Positions 1 through 8,681 of a stretch of 64,000 nucleotides of DNA are shown here, piece after piece. A program made the translations under genes and the position numbers. Each line of letters opens with the position of its first letter. Within the stretch, counting starts at the first letter, position 1. A model generated the notes under the pieces. The model was not told where the DNA came from. It worked only from the letters and a program-made list of their open reading frames with translations, and searched no databases. The stretch is from assembly GCA_024274705.1 (NCBI GenBank), contig JAJSAL010000116.1:1-64000 (forward strand), given 5' to 3'. Source of the stretch: Spirochaetota bacterium. Its GTDB lineage: Bacteria > Spirochaetota > Spirochaetia > SPDA01 > JAJSAL01.

Positions 1-156
1 ATTAATGTGGAGAACCTAGTGGTTTCCCCTCCCATGCGAAAGAATATACTAGCAAACTAGAAAGATGTCTAGACTGGAGATATTAGAGTTTTATAAATCA
101 CCGGTGTTTCTATTCATAGAGTCAAACTGAGAATTGCTGACGATAAGTGGTTATCG

Positions 157-417
157 TTGCCGCACTACATTGCAGATCTGTGCGAAAAGGCGGGAGACGA
201 GGAACGAAGGCGGATTCTCTTCATCTATGTACTTCACACCAGTCTTGCGTCCGACACGGTCAGCGCTGTTCGGCGACTACTGCGAGGTGCCCACAAAGCT
301 AAGTTTGTTGAGTTTGCCAAGGAATACCGCGACAACGTAGAAGCCATGCGTTCGTATTATCCGCCGTGGGTGGCCGGCAAACTGCGGGGGTTGATCGCCA
401 GTCTGCATGTTGTATGA
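157..417 (+). CDS. small unknown protein or gene remnant upstream of the OLD-like pseudogene
   Basis: The frame is open from position 97 to 417. Its only usual start codon is the TTG at 157, with no convincing ribosome binding site. The 86-residue product is charged and helical-looking (GDEERRR, FVEFAKEYRDNVEAM) and ends RGLIASLHVV; I do not recognise it. It lies 64 bases before the ATPase gene on the same strand, so it could be a small partner gene or the 3' end of a longer decayed gene. The missing ATG and the decay of its neighbour favour a remnant. Confidence 0.3.
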   Translation: MPHYIADLCEKAGDEERRRILFIYVLHTSLASDTVSAVRRLLRGAHKAKFVEFAKEYRDNVEAMRSYYPPWVAGKLRGLIASLHVV

Positions 418-481
418 TCCGGATTTTTTATAATCGCATGGAACCGGAACGAGAAATTATGCCGCATATTAGGAGAAAAGC

Positions 482-2218
482 ATGATTACAAAAGTGATTG
501 TTCATTATCTCAAGCGATTCGAATCGCAGGAGTTCGTGTTGTCCGATCATGTGATTCTGGCCGGACCGAATAACTCGGGCAAAACCACCCTGCTGCAGGC
601 CATTATGATCTGGAACACGGCCATGCGTCTGTGGATGGAAAAGCGCGGCCCTACCACCAGGTCCAAGGCCAAGGAGCGCACCGGCATCCCGATTTCCCGT
701 AAAGATTTCACTGCTGTTCCGTTACGGGAGATGAATCTACTTTGACACAACACTTCTACAGGACTCAAGAAACACGAACTGAAGGAGGTACAAAAGCTTG
801 GCCAACCGCGGGTACTGTCGGTTACGCTGGAGGGAATAACTGAGGGTGAAACATGGTCGTCGACATTCGAGGTTCGCTACACATCCTCCGAACAGATTAC
901 CGTTCGGCCCGCCGGCAACACGAACATCCCTGTACCTCAATCAGTGGGTGACCTGAAGATCATCTATGTTCCTCCGTTTTCAGGTATCGGCGCCGAGGAA
1001 ACCGGATATGACGTGCCCTACCAGAACCTGCTGATTGGCCAGGGCAAAGCGGGTGATATTCTTCGGAACATGTTGCTGGAAGTTTACATAAAATCGCAGG
1101 ACAACCCCGATGATGACGTTTGGGAAACGCTGTGTAGTCACATCCGCGAGATATTCCGCTTTGAGCTTCTACCTCCGGAATATGAAGGACGTCCCTATAT
1201 TTTATGTGAGTATCTCCCGGGAATTCCACGAAAAACCCGTGGAAAAGATAGTCTATACGCGCTGGATATTGCCAGCGGCGGCAGCGGATTCCATCAGGTC
1301 TTGTTGTTGCTGGCATTCTTCTATGCCAGACCCGCCAGTGTACTGCTTCTGGACGAACCGGATGCCCATCTGCACGTGATTCTACAGAAGCAAATTTACG
1401 ATCGCCTGCGACTCATTGCCTCGGAACGAAAGTGTCAGCTTATTGTGGCTACACATTCGGAAATTCTCATCGACGGAACCAACCCGGAACAGATTCTCTC
1501 CTTCTTTCGGGAGCCGCATCTCCTGCTGAACGACACGGAGCGCGACCAGATTCGTGAGGCCATCAAGCGCCTTCCTGCAACGGACATCATGCTGGCGGAA
1601 GATGCGGATGGAGTCCTGTATGTCGAAGGCGAATCGGATTTCAATCTGCTCAGGGCCTGGGCAAGAATCCTTGAGCATCCGGTGTATGAATGGATGACCC
1701 AAACGCCATTCTGGCACAGCAACCAGGGACGAAATCCTGCGGAAGCCTGACGTCACTTCTTTGCCCTGCGCGCCATTCGGGACGACATCAGCGGCTATTT
1801 GTTGCTGGATGGTGATAATCGAGACATGCCTGACCGTGAACTGGCTGCGGATGGGCTTACAGTTCAAAGGTGGAAACGATATGAGGTAGAGAACTACCTG
1901 CTTCATCCCGAGGCACTCGTGCGTTTTATTACAAATCGGGTCGGACCGCTTTTCGCGACAGAGGCAGAGAAGTACCTTACGGATAATCTGCCCCCCGTTG
2001 CGTACCGCGATCCGCTTGCCGACGATGACTACTTGATCAGCACACCGGCAAGCAAGACGCTGCTAACCGGATTCTTTAAGGTGGCATCCATGAAAATCAA
2101 GAAGGCGGAGTTCTATCTGGTCGCTGAACAGATGCGAGCTGAGGAAATCCATCCTGAGGTGAAAACCATCCTGGACGGCATCGCCGAGACACTGGGTATT
2201 CCGAGGAGTCGCGAATAG
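482..2218 (+). pseudogene. OLD-family ATPase with TOPRIM nuclease domain, interrupted by two in-frame TGA codons
   Basis: One reading frame of about 579 codons begins at the ATG at 482, behind a clear Shine-Dalgarno (AGGAGA). It carries an SMC/ABC-type ATPase: Walker A GPNNSGKTTLL near residue 30, signature SGGSGFHQ, Walker B VLLLDEPDAHLH and the switch ATHS. A TOPRIM-type domain follows, with LYVEGESD and LLLDGDN as the acidic motifs. The frame is cut by TGA at 743-745 (after REMNLL) and 1748-1750 (after NPAEA); the coding sense continues in the same frame after each, so these are substitutions rather than indels. OLD-type nucleases commonly act in anti-phage defence. Neither interior fragment has an obvious ribosome binding site, so the gene is probably dead unless the stops are sequencing errors. 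No transposon or integrase is visible nearby. Confidence 0.8.
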
Positions 2219-2291
2219 AGACTGAATCCGGTTTGATCGCGAAAACTCTACTTACACATAGGACTGCCTGAGTGCTTCAGTACATTAACTG

Positions 2292-2822
2292 CTACTCCGG
2301 GCCTCCCCAGAGATGCCCGGTATGGACCGGTTTACCCTGGAGTTTCAGGTAGTAGAAGAGCTGGTGCTTGTGGGACCGTAAGTGTCCGACCATCTGAAGA
2401 AGCTGGTAGCCCAACACACGTTCCGTCGAATCCCAGGGCGCGGCGATTTTCTTTTTGTCAAGATCGGTGTCACTGACCCGGGAAAGCATTTCCAGCGTCA
2501 GTCTTTCGTCTTCCTCCAGCATCTTTTTCGCCTCTTCCAGGCTGGAAACAGCAGGATACGTTTCCGCCGGCGGCAGCATATCCTCCTCGGACATCTGGCC
2601 CGGATCGAAGTCATCCGGCAGGCCCCAGTCGCCGGTTACAAAACCCCGGACGTTCGTTCCGCACGCTTCCACCATATGCTGTAAAAGCTGGGCTGTGGTA
2701 AACCAGTTACCACCTGTCCGGGGCTTCCAAGGCAGATCCGATTCTTCGAGCATATCCACCAGGCCCCGGGCCGTATGATATTCCGCTTGACCTTCGCTCT
2801 GTATCAGTTCTCTCCAGTTCAT
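2292..2822 (-). CDS. DinB/YfiT-like putative metal-dependent protein
   Basis: The 176-residue protein has the pattern of the DinB-like four-helix bundle: a first conserved histidine in LLQHMVEA near residue 50 and a C-terminal pair in GHLRSHKHQLFYYL near 150-160. In this family three histidines bind a divalent metal, and many members are thiol-dependent S-transferases. The start is fixed by a strong ribosome binding site (AGGAGGGACCT) directly before the ATG. The gene lies alone, 86 bases downstream of guaA on the same strand, with no visible functional link. The substrate cannot be inferred. Confidence 0.75.
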   Translation of the reverse strand: MNWRELIQSEGQAEYHTARGLVDMLEESDLPWKPRTGGNWFTTAQLLQHMVEACGTNVRGFVTGDWGLPDDFDPGQMSEEDMLPPAETYPAVSSLEEAKKMLEEDERLTLEMLSRVSDTDLDKKKIAAPWDSTERVLGYQLLQMVGHLRSHKHQLFYYLKLQGKPVHTGHLWGGPE

Positions 2823-2908
2823 AGGTCCCTCCTTTTACCGGTTAGTATACATCGTCAATCATAAAAACGGGAGCATTTTTTAGTCTCTGCCAGGTCACGT
2901 CGTTTTAG

Positions 2909-4456
2909 TTATTCCCACTCGATGGTGGCGGGAGGTTTACTGGATACATCATAGACAACCCGTCCCACGTGTTCCACCGAATTAGTGATGAGCGCGGATA
3001 CCTCGAGGAGGTCCTGAACCGGGAACGGGTATACATCGGCGGTCATCCCGTCCCTGGACACCACACACCGTATGGACAGTACCCAACCGTATTTCCGGAT
3101 GTCCCCTGCCACACCTACGGAGCGGACAGGAAGGAGCACACAGAAGGCCTGCCAGATATCATGGTACAGGTTGCGTTTTTTTAATTCATCGATAAGGATA
3201 TAGTCCGCATCGCGAAGGATGTCGCATTTTTCGACTGTTACTTCGCCTAGTATCCGCACAGCCAGCCCGGGCCCGGGAAAGGGATGCCGGTGTACGATAT
3301 CCGTCGCAATACCCACCTTCGTGCCAAGACGGCGCACCTCATCCTTGTACAGCCTGTCCAGGGGTTCTATAACATGCCCCTTCCTTCTCTTTGCTTCTAC
3401 CAGGGGAGAGCGCACATTGTGATGGGATTTGATTACCGTTGCCTTTTGGCCCACCCCTTTACCGGACTCTATGAGATCCGTATACAACGTTCCCTGGGCA
3501 AGGTAAGCGTCCTCTATGTTTCTTTTCCTGACTTCCTCTTCCTGAACACTGATAAACAGGTCTCCAATAATCGTTCGTTTTTCCTCCGGATCATCCACTC
3601 CGGAAAGGGCGTTGAGAAATGTTTCCGACGCATCGATGAGATACAGGTTGTGAGCTCCCAGTTTTTTCAGGTTCCTGTGTACCTCCTCGGATTCGAACTT
3701 GCGCATAAGACCGGTATCGATATACATGAGATGAACCTGTTCCGCAGGCAGGACACTCAGAAGCAGGCCGGCCACAACCGTGGAGTCTACACCTCCGGAA
3801 ATAAGGAGGAGTACATCTTTCGTTCCAACGGTGGAACGGATATGTTCAGAAGCTTCCCGAAGATAGGTATCCATGTTCCATTCTTTATCCGCACTGCATA
3901 TCCCCACGGCGAAATTCTCGAGGAGGTCCGAACCATATTCGCAGTGAGTCACTTCCGGGTGAAACTGGAGGCCGAACAGGTTTTTTCCCTCGCTGCTGAA
4001 CGCAGCAGGAAAGTCATCGGAAGAGGCAATTTGTGAAAAGCCGTCAGGAAGGCGGCGTATACTGTCACCGTGGCTCATCCAGGAAGTAAACCTGCCGGGA
4101 ATCGACGAAAACAGGGGGTTGCTCCCATTATGCACGACAACCGCCCTTCCGTACTCTTTTGTGGAGAGAGATTCCACCACCCCTCCATGATCATGAACGA
4201 TGCGGTGGAATCCATAACAGATGCCGAGAATGGGCAGGTTCCAGGCGTAGATTGCCTTATCAGGGGCAGGCGCATCCCTCTCGTACACACTATGGGGCGA
4301 CCCGGAAAAAACGACGCCTTTCACCCCTTCCGGAGCTTGCCCGCCCACCGCAGCATCTCCGGGAAGGATTTCTGTATACACCCCGATATCCCGAATTCTT
4401 CTTGCAATAAGCTGGGTTGTCTGACTCCCGAAATCGAGGATCAGGATTTTGTCCAC
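2909..4456 (-). CDS. guaA: GMP synthase (glutamine-hydrolysing)
   Basis: GuaA converts XMP to GMP using glutamine and ATP. The 515-residue protein has the full family architecture. The N-terminal class I amidotransferase has nucleophile Cys80 in GICYGFH and the HPE motif near 165. The ATP-pyrophosphatase has P-loop SGGVDS near 220. The C-terminal dimerisation domain ends in the family-typical PPATIEWE. GICYGFH departs slightly from the more common GICYGMQ. The start is GTG and lies inside the end of purA, overlapping it by 16 bases, which indicates translational coupling. It is the last gene of the purB-guaB-purA-guaA operon. Confidence 0.96.
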   Translation of the reverse strand: MDKILILDFGSQTTQLIARRIRDIGVYTEILPGDAAVGGQAPEGVKGVVFSGSPHSVYERDAPAPDKAIYAWNLPILGICYGFHRIVHDHGGVVESLSTKEYGRAVVVHNGSNPLFSSIPGRFTSWMSHGDSIRRLPDGFSQIASSDDFPAAFSSEGKNLFGLQFHPEVTHCEYGSDLLENFAVGICSADKEWNMDTYLREASEHIRSTVGTKDVLLLISGGVDSTVVAGLLLSVLPAEQVHLMYIDTGLMRKFESEEVHRNLKKLGAHNLYLIDASETFLNALSGVDDPEEKRTIIGDLFISVQEEEVRKRNIEDAYLAQGTLYTDLIESGKGVGQKATVIKSHHNVRSPLVEAKRRKGHVIEPLDRLYKDEVRRLGTKVGIATDIVHRHPFPGPGLAVRILGEVTVEKCDILRDADYILIDELKKRNLYHDIWQAFCVLLPVRSVGVAGDIRKYGWVLSIRCVVSRDGMTADVYPFPVQDLLEVSALITNSVEHVGRVVYDVSSKPPATIEWE

Positions 4457-5670
4457 TGATCCTTTCTCACGATAGTCTGCCGGCGTTCATACCCTACAGA
4501 GATAATCTCCATGGCTGTTCCGGTAAACTCTTCAATGAAAGCGATATACTTCTTTGCATTTTCAGGCAGTTCATCATAGGTGCGGCAATCGGAAAGGCTG
4601 CTCTTCCATCCCGGGAAGGATTTAAGTACCGGCTTAACCTTGTTAAGCGATCCTATGGAAGCGGGAAAGCGATCTACCCTCTTGCCGTCGATTTCATAGC
4701 CGACACACGCGGATATTTCTTCAAACTCATCATACACATCGATATGGGTAAGCACCAGGGAATCGAAAGAATTGACCCTGCAGGCGTATTTGAGGGCAAC
4801 AAGATCAAGATATCCGCACCGTCTCGGCCTTCCCGTGGTAACCCCGTACTCTCTTCCCAGCTCCCGGACTGTCTCGCAGAGGCTGCCGTCCCGGGCATCA
4901 TTGAACTCGCTCGGGAAGGGCCCGTTTCCGACCCTGGTTGAATACGCTTTGAACACACCCAGGATCCGGTCGATGTGTTTGGGACCGATTCCACTCCCGA
5001 TTGATGCGCCGGCTGCTATGGAACATCCTGAAGAGACATAGGGATATGTACCATGATCGATGTCCAGGAGGGTGCCCTGGGCTCCTTCCAAGAGGATCCG
5101 TTCACCAAGCCGGTTATACAAAAAATCGGTAATATCGATAACCATGGGGGATATCCTCTCTCTAAACGGGTCCAGGAAGGCCTTATCTTCTTTCGGGAGA
5201 CCATTGTAGAACTCGGTATCGTACAGATCTGCAACACGGATTCCCTCACGTCCGGCCTTGCGAGCATAGGTAATGCCTATTCCCCTTCCTGTTGTTCCGA
5301 TAGGACGTTTCCTCGTTTTGTCCGATTCTTTATCCCTCTCTTTATAACTCGGCAGTACGAGATGAGCACGGTCCGAGATAAACACGTTGCCCGAGGTATC
5401 CACACCCTGCTGCTCCAGGATAGAGAGTTCTTCGAACATAGCTTCCAGATCGATGACCATCCCTGCTCCCAGAACAACCTGTTTTCCCGGATAGATAATA
5501 CCGGAAGGAATAAGGTGCAGCTTGTAGGTGACATTTTCAGCTACAACGGTGTGTCCGGCGTTGGCTCCGCCGGAAAAACGTACAACCACGTCGGTTTCGC
5601 TTGCCAGGTAATCGACTATCTTGCCCTTACCTTCATCTCCCCATTGGGCGCCTATAACCGCAATATTCAT
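4441..5670 (-). CDS. purA: adenylosuccinate synthetase
   Basis: PurA condenses IMP and aspartate with GTP hydrolysis, the first step from IMP to AMP. The 409-residue product is slightly shorter than the usual ~430. It has the N-terminal GTP-binding signature GAQWGDEGKGKIVDYLA, the catalytic His in GANAGHTVV, TTGRGIGITYA, KAYSTRVGNGPFPSE and TTGRPRRCGYLD. It sits third in an operon with purB, guaB and guaA, 45 bases after guaB and overlapping guaA. Cotranscription of the AMP and GMP branch genes fits coordinated purine balance. Confidence 0.96.
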   Translation of the reverse strand: MNIAVIGAQWGDEGKGKIVDYLASETDVVVRFSGGANAGHTVVAENVTYKLHLIPSGIIYPGKQVVLGAGMVIDLEAMFEELSILEQQGVDTSGNVFISDRAHLVLPSYKERDKESDKTRKRPIGTTGRGIGITYARKAGREGIRVADLYDTEFYNGLPKEDKAFLDPFRERISPMVIDITDFLYNRLGERILLEGAQGTLLDIDHGTYPYVSSGCSIAAGASIGSGIGPKHIDRILGVFKAYSTRVGNGPFPSEFNDARDGSLCETVRELGREYGVTTGRPRRCGYLDLVALKYACRVNSFDSLVLTHIDVYDEFEEISACVGYEIDGKRVDRFPASIGSLNKVKPVLKSFPGWKSSLSDCRTYDELPENAKKYIAFIEEFTGTAMEIISVGYERRQTIVRKDQWTKS

Positions 5671-5715
5671 CTCTCATCCTTTTTCTTTGTTGTTACCGTA
5701 TTGTTCCAGTACCGG

Positions 5716-7152
5716 TCAACGTGTATAATTCGGTGCTTCCTTGGTTATCATCACGTCGTGAGCGTGGCTTTCTTTAAGACCGGCAGAAGAGATTCTTACA
5801 TATTTTTTGTATTGCCGCAACTCTTCGATATTTCTGCATCCGCAGTATCCCATCCCTTTTTTTACGCCGGTAACCAACTGGTGGAGAAAGGGTTTCAACT
5901 CACCTTTAAAGGGCACCCTGCCCTCTATACCCTCGGGCACAGGATCTTCTCCTGCGCTTATAAGGTACCTGTCCCCGGAACCTTCCTTTATTGCACCGAT
6001 TGATCCCATCCCGCGGTATTCCTTGAACATACGACCGTCAAAAATGATCTCGTTGCCCGGAGCTTCTTTTAAGCCTGCAAACAGGTTCCCGATCATGACC
6101 GAATGGGCGCCTGCAGCAAGAGCCTTGACGATATCTCCGGAAAATTTGATACCTCCGTCGGCGATTACCGGTATATTGTGTTTTTCTGCAACTTCAACAC
6201 ACCAGGCAACAGCAGAGAACTGAGGTACGCCGATACCTGCAACGATCCTGGTAGTACAGATCGATCCCGGCCCTACTCCCACCTTAAGAGCATCCACTCC
6301 TGCATCTATGAGCCGAAGGGTCCCTTCTTTCGTGGCAACATTGCCGCCGATAACGGGAATGCGGTACGTTTTCTTGATGGCCGATACCGTATCGATAACG
6401 TTTTTCGAATCGCCATGGGCGGTATCGAGAACGACAAAGTCTGCCCGGCTTTCAATAAGAATCGGTATCCTTTCTTCGAAATCTCCCGGGTAAACAGCTG
6501 CGCCCACAATAAGCCTTCCATGATCGTCCGTTGCTGCCTGGGGATACTGCTGATGCTTTTCCATGTCCTTGACGGTAATAAGGCCTGTCAGTTTGCCGTT
6601 CTTGTCGATAACCGGCAGTTTTTCTATTTTGTGAGTGTCAAACTTCTCCTGGGCGCTGCCCGGTGTGGGTACATCCCGCTCTACTACGGGATCGGAAGTC
6701 ATGATCTCCTGCACCAGCAATGAATCATCCCTGCAGAAACGGAGATCCCTGCCGGTTATAATACCGCAGAGCTTCCCTTTCTCGTCGAGTACAGGAAGTC
6801 CGGAAACATTATACTTTTTCATGAGGGCACGAACACTGGCCACTGTTCTGCTTTTTTCCGTGGTAACCGGGTTTTCAATGACCCAGTTCAAATAACGTTT
6901 TACATTGCCTACCTGTTCACCTTGTTTTTCCGGAGACAGGTTCCGGTGTATAACTCCGGCGCCGCCGTGCAGGGCAATCGATATTGCAAGCTTTTCTTCC
7001 GTTACGGTATCCATTGCGGCCGACAACACAGGTATATTCAATGAAATATCCGAAGTAAGGGATGTTCTCACTGAAATGTCGGAAGGGACTATCTCGGAAT
7101 AGGACGGTATCAGCAGGATATCATCATAACTTAAGGATTCTTCTATGATCAT
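5716..7152 (-). CDS. guaB: inosine-5'-monophosphate dehydrogenase
   Basis: GuaB oxidises IMP to XMP with NAD, committing flux to GMP. The 478-residue protein has the family TIM barrel ([18 protein letters not shown] near the start) interrupted by two CBS domains at about residues 90-200. The catalytic cysteine loop [15 protein letters not shown] follows, and near the C-terminus the YRGMGSIGA flap motif is present. The ATG overlaps the stop codon of purB as ATGA, so translation is probably coupled. It is the second gene of the IMP branch-point operon. Confidence 0.96.
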   Translation of the reverse strand: MIIEESLSYDDILLIPSYSEIVPSDISVRTSLTSDISLNIPVLSAAMDTVTEEKLAISIALHGGAGVIHRNLSPEKQGEQVGNVKRYLNWVIENPVTTEKSRTVASVRALMKKYNVSGLPVLDEKGKLCGIITGRDLRFCRDDSLLVQEIMTSDPVVERDVPTPGSAQEKFDTHKIEKLPVIDKNGKLTGLITVKDMEKHQQYPQAATDDHGRLIVGAAVYPGDFEERIPILIESRADFVVLDTAHGDSKNVIDTVSAIKKTYRIPVIGGNVATKEGTLRLIDAGVDALKVGVGPGSICTTRIVAGIGVPQFSAVAWCVEVAEKHNIPVIADGGIKFSGDIVKALAAGAHSVMIGNLFAGLKEAPGNEIIFDGRMFKEYRGMGSIGAIKEGSGDRYLISAGEDPVPEGIEGRVPFKGELKPFLHQLVTGVKKGMGYCGCRNIEELRQYKKYVRISSAGLKESHAHDVMITKEAPNYTR

Positions 7153-8579
7153 GGTATTTCCTTTTTCAGATGTTCCATCTCCCCGGCGAATCTGTCACAT
7201 AGATCAAGACATTTCTCTTTTGCCCTTCCACAGTAGTAGGAGGGATGGGAGAAAAAGAGATCCGGATCTATACCGAGTTTTTCTGACAACTGCTTCGTTA
7301 ATACGTCCCAGGTCCGTGTATCGGACCTGATAGCTGAAACAAGAGACTCCTTATTCTTTTCACATTGCAAAGTAATGTTACGTATCACTTCATGGGCATC
7401 CGTTTCCCCTGAAGCGGAGAGGAGAATATATGCTGCCTCTGCGAGTACCAGGTCCCCTGTAATGAGGACATTATCCTCCATTTTTTTTCTGTCGACATAG
7501 AAGTTGGAAAGAATTTTTTTCATCCTTACCAGGGCGGCAGTAAAACCGGCCAGGTAATCCGCGATAAATCGGGATGAAGCGGAATTGGTAAGATCCCGCT
7601 GATGCTCTGAAATCTGGTCCATGTAAAATGACAGTATCCTGGGGGAAAAAGCTTTCCACATGCTTTTTACATGCTCACTGTTCCAGGGGTTTCTCTTCTG
7701 GGGCATTGTGGACGATCCCACCTGGTCCTTGTTGAACGCCTCCTGCACTTCACCTATCTCAGACCTCTGCAGGTTGCGGAGGTCATCTGCAAGATTTGCA
7801 AGAATTCCAAAAGCGATATTGATTTCCAGGAGAACCCGAAGCAGGTATTCAGGTTCCACCAGCTGGGTGGAATGGTCAGATGGTTTGAGATCCAGGTACT
7901 CGAGAAAACGCTTCTCCAGGCCAAGCGGATCGGTAACGAGCAAACTGGTTGCATTGTATGCTCCTACGGCACCGGAAAGCTGTCCTCTCACGTCCTGTAT
8001 CTGCGTGTTGATGCGGATAGCGGATTTACCGAGACGGGACACATACTCACTTAAGGCGAAACCGAAGGTAATTGGCACGGCATGCTGGCCGTGAGTCCGT
8101 CCGACCTGGCTGGTATCTGCTTCTTCCCGGGAGATCCGGATGAGAAGTTCCTCGATGTCGATGAGGAGAGGGATAATAACCCTCCGGACCGCGTCTCTGC
8201 ACCGCAGGGATGAAGCGGTGTCCAGGATATCAACAGAGGTTGCCCCGAGATGAACCAGATGCTGAAGGTTCTCAGGAACATACCGTTTTATCACGTTTAC
8301 CAGGGCCCGGATGTTGTGCTGAGTTTTTTCCTCTTCAGCGTACACATCGGCAGGAGATATTTTGTTACTGATCCCTGCAACAGCCTTTTTCCGTTCAGGA
8401 TCGCCTCTGTAGAGTTCATCGATATGACTTAATAGCAGTGCCTCTTCAACTTTCGCAGTGTAGTTGATCACGGCATCTTCACTTAAGTAACGTGCAAGTT
8501 CATCAAAGGCGCTTTTATTGGACAGGTAATAACGGTGATCCAAAGGGCTCAAGTTAAGGAATACACTGCGTTCACTCAT
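7149..8579 (-). CDS. purB: adenylosuccinate lyase
   Basis: PurB cleaves adenylosuccinate to AMP and SAICAR to AICAR, acting twice in purine synthesis. The 476-residue protein has the lyase superfamily signature SSTMPQKRNPWNSEH near residue 285, and the conserved GRTHGQHAVPITFG histidine region near 165. It is the first gene of the purB-guaB-purA-guaA operon and is divergent from the TPR gene at 8682. The shared 102-base upstream region holds a near-perfect 17-bp palindrome that could be an operator. Confidence 0.95.
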   Translation of the reverse strand: MSERSVFLNLSPLDHRYYLSNKSAFDELARYLSEDAVINYTAKVEEALLLSHIDELYRGDPERKKAVAGISNKISPADVYAEEEKTQHNIRALVNVIKRYVPENLQHLVHLGATSVDILDTASSLRCRDAVRRVIIPLLIDIEELLIRISREEADTSQVGRTHGQHAVPITFGFALSEYVSRLGKSAIRINTQIQDVRGQLSGAVGAYNATSLLVTDPLGLEKRFLEYLDLKPSDHSTQLVEPEYLLRVLLEINIAFGILANLADDLRNLQRSEIGEVQEAFNKDQVGSSTMPQKRNPWNSEHVKSMWKAFSPRILSFYMDQISEHQRDLTNSASSRFIADYLAGFTAALVRMKKILSNFYVDRKKMEDNVLITGDLVLAEAAYILLSASGETDAHEVIRNITLQCEKNKESLVSAIRSDTRTWDVLTKQLSEKLGIDPDLFFSHPSYYCGRAKEKCLDLCDRFAGEMEHLKKEIP

Positions 8580-8628
8580 ATCTCATGATGTCAGAATGGG
8601 GTTCTTTTGTAAAGGTTTGATCAGGAAT

Positions 8629-8645
8629 GAACAGGGACCTTGTTC
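8629..8645. promoter_or_regulatory. 17-bp near-palindrome in the purB/TPR divergent region, candidate operator
   Basis: GAACAGGGACCTTGTTC pairs with itself at every position except one G-T. It lies between two divergent genes, where regulators often bind. The sequence TGATCAGG also occurs twice here (8618 and 8670), the second copy abutting the TPR start codon. No known consensus was matched, so the operator role is inferred from symmetry and position only. Confidence 0.3.
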
Positions 8646-8681
8646 CCGGAAAAGAAAAGGTCTACAGTATGATCAGGCAGT

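Noticed and set aside
482-2218. TGA read as tryptophan or selenocysteine in the OLD gene
   Set aside because: Other genes in the window, such as the TPR gene ending at 10583 and the VWA gene ending at 18629, use TGA as a true stop. The second TGA sits where arginine is expected, and no selenocysteine-type context was seen.
3284-4036. 250-codon plus-strand open frame
   Set aside because: It is antisense to guaA, which has complete motifs; the translated sequence shows no domain pattern.
5053-6003. 316-codon plus-strand open frame
   Set aside because: It is antisense across the purA/guaB junction, both well supported; shadow of biased codons.
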